Origin: Chloroflexota bacterium
GTDB taxonomy: Bacteria > Chloroflexota > Chloroflexia > Thermomicrobiales > UBA6265
Reading direction: 5' to 3'
NCBI GenBank assembly: GCA_023392645.1
Contig: JAEVYR010000010.1
Location: forward strand, 1 to 13,476
DNA length: 13,476 bases
The notes beneath the pieces were generated by a model that ran no database searches, was not told the DNA's origin, and was given only the letters and a program-made list of their open reading frames with translations. Positions 7,370-13,476 of the stretch are shown here, piece by piece. Each line of letters opens with the position of its first letter. Positions within the stretch are counted from its first letter, which is position 1. The position numbers were made by a program, and so were the translations under genes.

Positions 7370-7393
7370 GAGCCTGCGTCGATCCGGCCCGGT

Positions 7394-7420
7394 AGCCTCG
7401 CCCAGTGAATGGGCGAGGTT
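7394..7420. terminator. Hairpin between convergent genes
   Basis: CCTCGCCCA-GTGAA-TGGGCGAGG is a perfect 9-bp stem with a 5-nt loop (7396-7418), extendable by a G-T wobble and an A-T pair. It lies 26 bp after the PRC-barrel stop and 55 bp beyond the Rad50 stop. The T-run is weak on both strands, so termination is likely but not certain. Confidence 0.5.
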
Positions 7421-7473
7421 CGTCGCTGGCACCGACACCTGATCTGCCTCGCTGCCAACATTGGACTGCAACG

Positions 7474-10299
7474 CTACTCCACCAGCGCGGCGTCGCCGGT
7501 GATGACCTGCACGTCGCTTGAGCCGTCCTCCTGCTGGACGACCTGCCAGATCGTGTCGAACACCGGCGACTGCTGCACGTCGTCGACGTGTGAAATCACG
7601 AACATCTGCCGGAAGAATTCATGGGAATGCTGCCCGAGCAGCATCAGCACCCGCTCGCGCCGCTCGGCATCCAGCGAGCCGAACACCTCGTCCAGCACCA
7701 GGAAGCTCGGCGGGTTCGCCGCCTGGGACCCGATGATCCGCGACAACGCCAACCGCGCCGCCAGCGCGATCGCGTCGCGCTCACCGCCGGAGAAGGTATC
7801 CAGCGGAAACTTCTCGTCGGTGTTGTCGAACACCTCGATGCCGTAGTCTTCGCCGAAGACGACCCGGTCGTATTTGCCGTCCGTCATCGCTGAAACGATG
7901 TCGCTGGTGATCTCGCTGAGCTGCGGCGTCAGCTTTTGGGCGACGAACTTGTCGAACTCGGAGAACTCCCGGTACATCAGATCGAACTCCTGCAGCTCTC
8001 GCCGCTTCGTTTCGGCCTGGGCCGCGATGTCCTTCACCTGCTGCTGGTCCCGCTCAAGCGTCTTGAGCCGGTACTCGACGTCCCGCGCGGCGCGGTCGGC
8101 GGCGGTCACGTCGTCGCGGCGCGCTCGCTCGGCCTTGCGAGCTTCCGCCAGCGCCGTGGCGGTTTCCTGCAGCCGGGTGGGGTCATGCCCCACCGCGGCG
8201 AGCGCGGTCCTCTGCTCGGCCACCTGTCGGCCCAGCGTGGCAATCGCCTCCGCCACGGTGTCGCGGTCGCGCTCGAGCTGCGGCCGCCGGGCGAGCTCAC
8301 GGTCGATCTGCTGCACCGCGCCGGCGGCATTCACGGCGGCGTTGTGGCTTTGCGAGATCTCGCGGTAGCGCTCCGGGTCCCAGGCGATGTCGCCCAGCTC
8401 GGCGAGCTCGGACTCATGGCGCTGAATCGCCTCCTGAGCATCGACAATCGCGCGCCGAATCATCGCCAGCGGCTCGATCGTGGCATGCAGCGTCCGGCTG
8501 TTTGCCACCTCGCGCTCGACGGCGCTGATCTCGTCGGTGCTTGGCGAGGTCGGCAACCCGATCCGCTCCAGCACGTTTCGCAGCGCCGCCTCCTGACCTG
8601 CGACCTTTTCCTCCTGTTGTTGAACGTGTTCCCTGCCGCTGGCGAGGCTGGCGCGACCTCTGATGATGCGCTCTTCCTGCGCCTGCAGTCGCGTGAGCGC
8701 CTGGTGGAGCGATGTGAGCTCCGCTTCGGCGTCGGCGGTGGTTTTTCTGGCTGCGGCAATCCCGGTCTGGCAGCGGTCGATCGTTTCGCGCATCCGCTCG
8801 ATCGTGAACGCGGCCTCGTCATCCGAGAAGGGCCGGCCGCAGGTCGGGCATTCTTCGTCGAAATGCTGGTGCTCCAGCTTGCCGATGAGACCGCGCGCGC
8901 GGGATTCCTGCTCGGTGAAGGCCGCGATGCTCGACCGCGCCTCGGCGATGGCCACCTTGGCCGCGTCCTGGCTGGTCTCGACCTTTCGGCGGAGTTCCGT
9001 CGTATCCTCGCCGTTCAGCATCTCGCGCAGCCCATCCTGCACCTGTTGGAGGCGGGCCTTGTAGCGACGCAGGGTCTCCTGCTCCTCGTCGAGACGCTTT
9101 TTCGACTCGACAGCGCCGGTGAAGAGGCTGAGACGCGCCTCCTTCGCGGCGAGATCGCTGGCCCTGGCGATGGCAGAGAGCCGATCGACCGCATCCACCG
9201 GGCGGCGACCGTCAAGCTCCGACCAGCCCCAGCCCGGATCGCCGGTTGCCGACCTGCCGCGCTCGACGATGGCGCGAGCGTCGGCGATGCTCTTGTCCAC
9301 GGTGTTGCCGCATCCGCGAAGCTCGCCCCGCACGCGCTCGCGCCGCTCGTGGCGCGCCCGTTCGGTGTCGAGGCGTTCTCGCTCGGCGCGCAGCTCCGGC
9401 TCGCGGGCTGCGACGCCGGCCAGGCCGGTTCGCTCCGTCTCTCTCGCGTCGAGCGCCTTCAGCTCGCCCGCGATCGTCGCATGCCGCTCCGTCGCATGCG
9501 TGGCCTGCGTCTCGAGATGGCGCAGCTCGCCCGCAACCGCGTTGTAGCGGTCGCGCACCTCCTGCAGCCGGGTCATTTCCCGATCGGAATCGGCGGTGGT
9601 GGCCTCGGCCTTCGCCACCGCCTCGGTGGCGGCATCGAGCGTCTTCCGCTGGGCGTCCAGCTCCTCGCGCGCCGCCGCGATTTCGGCCGGGAAGTCGCGG
9701 TCGCCGGAGCGTGCCTCGTAGAGATCCTGCAGGCCGTCGGCTTCGCTGCGGACCTTCGCGCGATCGTCGCCGATCATCTGCTGTGCCTGCTTGATCGTCT
9801 CGTAGCCGAGCAGTTTGCTCACCTCGCGGCGACGCTCGGTCGGCTTCAGGTCGCCAAAAAAGCCCATTTCCTTCTGGCGGGTGAAGAAGGTCGCCACGAA
9901 GGCGCTGTGACCGAGCCCGATCAACGTCGTCGAGATGTAGTCGGTGACGTCGCGGGTGCCCTGCACGACCGGGTCGCCGCCGCCCATTTCTGTCATCTTG
10001 TAGACGTTCGCCTGGGTGGTGCTGCGCTTGAGGATGCGCTCGACCTCGTAGATCTGCGAACCGTCGACTGTCGTCAGCTCGACCACGACGCGGGCCTCGC
10101 CGCCGGAGCCGCGAGGGCGGATGCTCTTGTTCTCGATCGAGCGCGGGTTGTACAGGCACCACTCGATCGCCTCGAAGATCGTCGTCTTGCCGACGCCGTT
10201 CGCGCCGATGACGCCGATCGTCGCTTCCTCGGCGATCGGGAAGATGTGCTCGCCGCGGTACTGCTTGTAGTTCTCCAGCGTCAGCCTGGTGATGATCAC
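7474..10299 (-). CDS. sbcC: Rad50/SbcC-type SMC-like ATPase
   Basis: A 941-aa ATPase partner of the Mre11/SbcD nuclease in double-strand-break processing. Residues 1-180 form the N-terminal ATPase lobe: MIITRLTLENYKQYRGEH, Walker A GANGVGKTT at 32-40, and a Q-loop region FFTRQKEMGFFG. Two long coiled-coil arms rich in Glu, Arg and Ala flank the zinc hook CPTC at 484-487, close to the middle. The C-terminal lobe has the ABC signature FSGGERDAIALAARLALSR, Walker B FLVLDEVFGSLD (D870, E871) and a final histidine region (ISHVDD). The zinc hook and both ATPase lobes are intact, so it should be active. It is shorter than E. coli SbcC and nearer to archaeal Rad50. The open frame extends far upstream, but only the GTG at 10299 gives the conserved N-terminus. 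It overlaps the upstream mre11 stop by 4 nt (GTGA), with GAAGGTGG before it. Confidence 0.95.
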   Translation of the reverse strand: MIITRLTLENYKQYRGEHIFPIAEEATIGVIGANGVGKTTIFEAIEWCLYNPRSIENKSIRPRGSGGEARVVVELTTVDGSQIYEVERILKRSTTQANVYKMTEMGGGDPVVQGTRDVTDYISTTLIGLGHSAFVATFFTRQKEMGFFGDLKPTERRREVSKLLGYETIKQAQQMIGDDRAKVRSEADGLQDLYEARSGDRDFPAEIAAAREELDAQRKTLDAATEAVAKAEATTADSDREMTRLQEVRDRYNAVAGELRHLETQATHATERHATIAGELKALDARETERTGLAGVAAREPELRAERERLDTERARHERRERVRGELRGCGNTVDKSIADARAIVERGRSATGDPGWGWSELDGRRPVDAVDRLSAIARASDLAAKEARLSLFTGAVESKKRLDEEQETLRRYKARLQQVQDGLREMLNGEDTTELRRKVETSQDAAKVAIAEARSSIAAFTEQESRARGLIGKLEHQHFDEECPTCGRPFSDDEAAFTIERMRETIDRCQTGIAAARKTTADAEAELTSLHQALTRLQAQEERIIRGRASLASGREHVQQQEEKVAGQEAALRNVLERIGLPTSPSTDEISAVEREVANSRTLHATIEPLAMIRRAIVDAQEAIQRHESELAELGDIAWDPERYREISQSHNAAVNAAGAVQQIDRELARRPQLERDRDTVAEAIATLGRQVAEQRTALAAVGHDPTRLQETATALAEARKAERARRDDVTAADRAARDVEYRLKTLERDQQQVKDIAAQAETKRRELQEFDLMYREFSEFDKFVAQKLTPQLSEITSDIVSAMTDGKYDRVVFGEDYGIEVFDNTDEKFPLDTFSGGERDAIALAARLALSRIIGSQAANPPSFLVLDEVFGSLDAERRERVLMLLGQHSHEFFRQMFVISHVDDVQQSPVFDTIWQVVQQEDGSSDVQVITGDAALVE

Positions 10300-11486
10300 G
10301 CGCCACCACCTTCGGCCTGCGACTCGGCGACGATGCGCTGCGCCTCGTCGAGCGCGCGGGTGCCGCGTTCCAAAAAGGCGGTCGCGAACGCGTCCGAGTA
10401 GTGCTCGCCCTTGCGGCTGGCGACGAATTCGGCGAACAGCGTCTTGAGATCGTGCATCCGCAGCGCGGGGTCGAGCTCCGGCGCGACCTCGCCCTGATCG
10501 GGTGCGAAGCGCGAGACGGTGAGACTGAACACCGCTTCGCGCGCCTCGCGCTTGAGCCGCCGCTCGACCTCGCGGTAGTCGAGACGGTCGATCTCGCGGA
10601 TCTGCACCCGGGTCATCGCCTCGGGCATGTCCAGCCGGTCGAGCTGGTCGAGCACGTCCTCGACGATGCCGGCAGGCGTGTGCTGGTCGCCGTAGACGGG
10701 ATCGAGCAGCGCCATCGGCCGGGCGGGGATGTCGCGGTGCTCCGGAGGCGCCACACTGCCGTCTTCGGCCATGTTGACGATCAGGTAGCCCGGCGTCGCC
10801 TCGTAGTCGCCCCAGCCAAAACGCTCTGTCGAGCCGGCATACCACGCGCCGGCGAACGGCGTCATCGAGAGGTGGTAGTGCCCGAGCGCGATGTAGTCCC
10901 AGTTCGACTGGAACAGCTCGCTGTCGAGCTCCTGCTCGCCCGGCTCGGTGATCTTGCCCGGCGCCAGCACGCCGGCGGCCATGCCGTGGGTGAGCAGGAC
11001 GTTCCGCACGCCGGCCTTCGCGAACGGCACCGGGTCGTCGGGATTGGTCAGCGCGCCGTGTGGCAGCGTCTGCACGCGCAGGCCGAGGTCGGCGAAAACG
11101 ACCTCTTCCTCCTCGTACCCGGCGCTGATGTGGATCTTCGGCAGCGCCACCTCGAGCACGCTGAACACCGAGCCGCCCGCCCGGTAGCGCGGGGTGTCGT
11201 GGTTGCCGGCGATCACGACCGCCGGGATGCCGGCGTCCTCGATCCGGCGCATCTGCATCACGAAATGGCGGACGGCGTGCCAGTTGGGACGGCTCTGGTG
11301 AAACACGTCGCCGGCATGGAGCACGAGATCGGGCTGCTGGCGCAGGATATCGTCGATTGCGGCGGCGAACGAGCGTTCGACATCGATCGCGCGCTGGTTG
11401 CGGCCAGTGAGCGGGTCGTGGTTCGGCAGCGCCCGGTAGCCGAGGTGCGTGTCGCTGATGTGCGCGATGCGAAGGGGCCCGGTCAT
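10296..11486 (-). CDS. sbcD: Mre11/SbcD-type metal-dependent nuclease
   Basis: A 396-aa nuclease subunit that pairs with Rad50/SbcC. All metallophosphatase motifs are present: D12-T-H14, GDVFH with D60, GNHD with N95-H96-D97, THG with H167, and GHYH with H203 and H205. These bind two metal ions, typically Mn, and give exo- and endonuclease activity on DNA ends and hairpins. After the catalytic core (to about 270), a C-terminal part with helical charged sequence (REVERRLKREAREAVF, LKTLFAEFVASRK) probably includes the capping and Rad50-binding regions. The ATG at 11486 overlaps the upstream herA-like stop as ATGA, and the family N-terminus begins right there; a longer frame to 11540 only overlaps herA. 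The 4-nt overlaps at both ends indicate translational coupling in a three-gene operon. Confidence 0.95.
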   Translation of the reverse strand: MTGPLRIAHISDTHLGYRALPNHDPLTGRNQRAIDVERSFAAAIDDILRQQPDLVLHAGDVFHQSRPNWHAVRHFVMQMRRIEDAGIPAVVIAGNHDTPRYRAGGSVFSVLEVALPKIHISAGYEEEEVVFADLGLRVQTLPHGALTNPDDPVPFAKAGVRNVLLTHGMAAGVLAPGKITEPGEQELDSELFQSNWDYIALGHYHLSMTPFAGAWYAGSTERFGWGDYEATPGYLIVNMAEDGSVAPPEHRDIPARPMALLDPVYGDQHTPAGIVEDVLDQLDRLDMPEAMTRVQIREIDRLDYREVERRLKREAREAVFSLTVSRFAPDQGEVAPELDPALRMHDLKTLFAEFVASRKGEHYSDAFATAFLERGTRALDEAQRIVAESQAEGGGA

Positions 11487-13476
11487 CGGTTGTAGGCCCC
11501 GTATCGCTCGACATTCAGGTTCTTCTGCGTCTGTCGCCATGCCTTGCCGCGATGGTTGCTGTCGCCGCCGTACTCGCGCCGGACCTTCTTCAGCACGCGG
11601 TCGATCGCCTCGTCAGAAAGCTCTGCGCAATGGGTCGCGACCTCCGCCCGGGAGGGGCCGAAATCGCTCATCAGCGTTTGCAGCAGGGCGTGGAGCAGGT
11701 CGGTCGGGTTGCCACGGGCGTCGCTTTCCTCGCCGGCGAAGACGCGCTGCCCGTCGATGCCGCGAATCGTCGGCGGCATCGGGAAGGTGCCGAACAGTGG
11801 CTCGCGGAAGTGGGCATGGCGAATCAGCAGGCGGCCCTTGGGCAGGCCGAGCAGCTCCGATTTCGAGGTCACCGTGATCGAGCGGTAGGCGGCGTTGATG
11901 ATCTCCTCGTCGCCGACGCGGCCGTAGAGGGACGTGCCGCAGTTGCCGAGAATCTCGCCGTCGACGCGCGAGCGGAACTGCTGCGCGCCGAACAGGACGA
12001 CGTTGAGGTGCCGCCCGCGCGCGGCGATATCGACCAGGGTGTCCCGCAGCCCGCCCTCGCCGCCGGCCGGGGCGTACTTGTTGAGCTCGTCGACGAAGAC
12101 GATCAGCTTGGTCACGCCGAGCGTCGATTTCTCCGCCATCTTCCAGACGGCGTTGATGATCGACGTCACCAGCAGCTCGCCGGCGGTCGAGTTCGCCTGT
12201 GAGATGTCGATCACCCGCAGCTCCTGGTCGACGAACGGGGAGTCGGAGGTGGGGATCGTCTTCGAGCGGACCTTGCCCCGCGCCAGCAAGCCGCCGAGCT
12301 TGTCCTGCATGCCCTTGAAGCGGTTGCGCGCCTTGCGGATCGTGGCCTTGTGGTGTCCCTCCCAGTAGTCCTCGCCGCTCTCGTCGAAATGGTCGTCGAT
12401 CCGCTTCCAGAGCTTCTCGAGCTCGGCGACCGAGTCGATATTGCGCTCGCGGAGCTCATAGATGAACCCCATCAGCTTGTCGTCGAGATCGCCGTAGCTG
12501 AAGATCTTGTGGGGATAGTAGAGCGCGGTTTCCAGCGACCACAGGATCGGGAAGACATTGTCGGTCTCGCCCGGCGCGTGGCGCTCGGTGTTCAGGCGGC
12601 TGTAGTCGCCAAAGTTGTCGAGATCGACGAACTCGCCGCGGCCATCCGGTTCGCCGTTCGGTTTGAACGGCGCGAAGATGCGGACGTTGTCGAACGCCTT
12701 CGGCTCCAGCCCGAGCGCGTCGTAGGCGTCGAGGTCATCCTTGCCGAGCCCCGGGCTGTTGACGGCGCGGTAGGCGTCGATATGCTCGGCGATGGGTTGG
12801 GCTGGCTTGTCGAGCCAGAGCAGGTCTGGCCCCTTGACGTTGAACATCAGCGCCGCGACCGTCTCGCCCTGCTTCCGCATCGTCTGAAAGGCCGAGCTGA
12901 TCAGGAAGAGGGCATGGCTCGTCTTTGTCGCCAGGCCCGACTGTCCAGTCCAGTTGGCGTGGCCGGCTTCCGGCCCCAACAGGTAGTCGGCGTCGAGGAA
13001 GATCGGCGTGCGCTGGAAGCGCGGACGCCCCGCCTCATCCGGTATCGGTTCGCCGGCGGCGTCGCGGTCGTAGTTGCCGTTGGTGTGCATCAGCGCCGGG
13101 ATCGGGTGACCCGAGTAGTTCTGCACCCCCAGCGCGTACTCGATCGCCTCCTGCGTCGCGAAATAGACCGGGCCGTTGACGACCGGCCGCTTGGAGACGA
13201 CATCGTCGCGAACGTGCCTCGTCGCCAGCACCTTCGCCTCGAAGACGAGGATTTCCGGCCGCTTCGTCACCGCCTCGTCGGCGATGCCGAGCTCGATGTG
13301 GCGATCGAAGTAGTCGTCCAGGAACGACTGCATGTCGGAATAGCGGCGGGCGGCGTCGACCACCGCGATCACCGCCGCCTCTTCGGAGAACCCGACCACG
13401 ATGTGCCCGACATCGAGCGTGAGCGCGCCATCGTCCGCCCAGAAGTAGAAGACGTGCGATCCAGACGGCTCGCGCT
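11483..13476 (-). CDS. herA: HerA-like (DUF87/FtsK superfamily) ATPase, 5' partial
   Basis: More than 660 codons are visible and the frame stays open through the right edge, so the GTG at 13399 is not necessarily the start. The partial N-terminus reads like a beta-barrel domain (SHVFYFWADD, LDVGHIVVGF). The P-loop region is GQSGLATKTS (about 12946-12917), followed by a helix (HALFLISSAFQTM). Walker B is LIVFVDELNKYAP (DE at 12091-12086). Then come ARGRHLNVVLFGAQQ, with the arginine finger and sensor glutamine region typical of HerA, and GNCGTSLYGRVGDEE. A charged C-terminal tail (RVLKKVRREYGGDS) follows. HerA is a hexameric DNA translocase that in archaea feeds DNA to the NurA nuclease during end resection. 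Here it precedes mre11 and rad50 with a 4-nt overlap. The P-loop departs from GxxGxGK[ST]: the lysine is kept but the preceding glycine is threonine. The superfamily is secure; calling it HerA proper is moderate. Confidence 0.85.
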   Translation of the reverse strand, partial: REPSGSHVFYFWADDGALTLDVGHIVVGFSEEAAVIAVVDAARRYSDMQSFLDDYFDRHIELGIADEAVTKRPEILVFEAKVLATRHVRDDVVSKRPVVNGPVYFATQEAIEYALGVQNYSGHPIPALMHTNGNYDRDAAGEPIPDEAGRPRFQRTPIFLDADYLLGPEAGHANWTGQSGLATKTSHALFLISSAFQTMRKQGETVAALMFNVKGPDLLWLDKPAQPIAEHIDAYRAVNSPGLGKDDLDAYDALGLEPKAFDNVRIFAPFKPNGEPDGRGEFVDLDNFGDYSRLNTERHAPGETDNVFPILWSLETALYYPHKIFSYGDLDDKLMGFIYELRERNIDSVAELEKLWKRIDDHFDESGEDYWEGHHKATIRKARNRFKGMQDKLGGLLARGKVRSKTIPTSDSPFVDQELRVIDISQANSTAGELLVTSIINAVWKMAEKSTLGVTKLIVFVDELNKYAPAGGEGGLRDTLVDIAARGRHLNVVLFGAQQFRSRVDGEILGNCGTSLYGRVGDEEIINAAYRSITVTSKSELLGLPKGRLLIRHAHFREPLFGTFPMPPTIRGIDGQRVFAGEESDARGNPTDLLHALLQTLMSDFGPSRAEVATHCAELSDEAIDRVLKKVRREYGGDSNHRGKAWRQTQKNLNVERYGAYNR

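Noticed and set aside
7936..10401. An 821-codon open frame on the plus strand opposite the Rad50 gene, and similar long frames opposite other genes (for example 3546-5066, 5433-6797 and 10401-11495).
   Set aside because: They are antisense to secure genes and arise from the GC-rich codon pattern. Their translations are rich in Arg, Ala and Gly, show no motif, and lack supported starts.
10300..11514. A possible fusion of Rad50 with an upstream in-frame extension giving about 1346 codons.
   Set aside because: The extension is the shifted frame of the Mre11 gene, Arg/Ala-rich and without motifs. The Rad50 family N-terminus starts exactly at the GTG at 10299.

Overview
The window is GC-rich bacterial chromosome with tightly packed genes on both strands, GTG and ATG starts, and recognisable Shine-Dalgarno sequences. 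The gene content points to Chloroflexota, perhaps class Thermomicrobia: a 7Fe ferredoxin of the FdxA type, a PIG-V-like membrane mannosyltransferase, a PP2C-like domain joined to a beta-propeller through a membrane anchor, and an archaeal-style HerA-Mre11-Rad50 gene set. This placement is inferred from protein character only. I saw no rRNA, tRNA, CRISPR array, insertion sequence or phage gene.

Left part (1-3370). A plus-strand gene enters from the left edge. It encodes a membrane protein with a PP2C-like domain that seems to have lost its metal-binding aspartates, then one transmembrane helix, then an outer beta-propeller. A perfect 21-bp inverted repeat separates it from a convergent minus-strand ferredoxin gene and probably terminates both. 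A 414-bp divergent intergenic region follows, then a small acidic protein of unknown function (86 aa), with hairpins behind it.

Middle part (3369-7420). Two minus-strand metabolic or envelope genes follow: a thiamine-diphosphate enzyme of the acetolactate synthase-like superfamily, and a polytopic PIG-V-like glycosyltransferase. Divergent from the latter is a plus-strand protein made of two PRC-barrel-like repeats. A hairpin lies between it and the next, convergent operon.

Right part (7474-13476). A minus-strand operon reads HerA-like ATPase (its N-terminus lies beyond the right edge), then Mre11/SbcD nuclease, then Rad50/SbcC ATPase. Both junctions are 4-nt stop/start overlaps, so the three proteins are probably made together. 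In archaea HerA, NurA, Mre11 and Rad50 resect DNA double-strand breaks, and this operon looks like a bacterial counterpart without a visible NurA. The HerA-like protein has an unusual P-loop. This operon is the most interesting part of the window: it is either a break-repair module or, less certainly, part of a genome-defence module that continues past the right edge.
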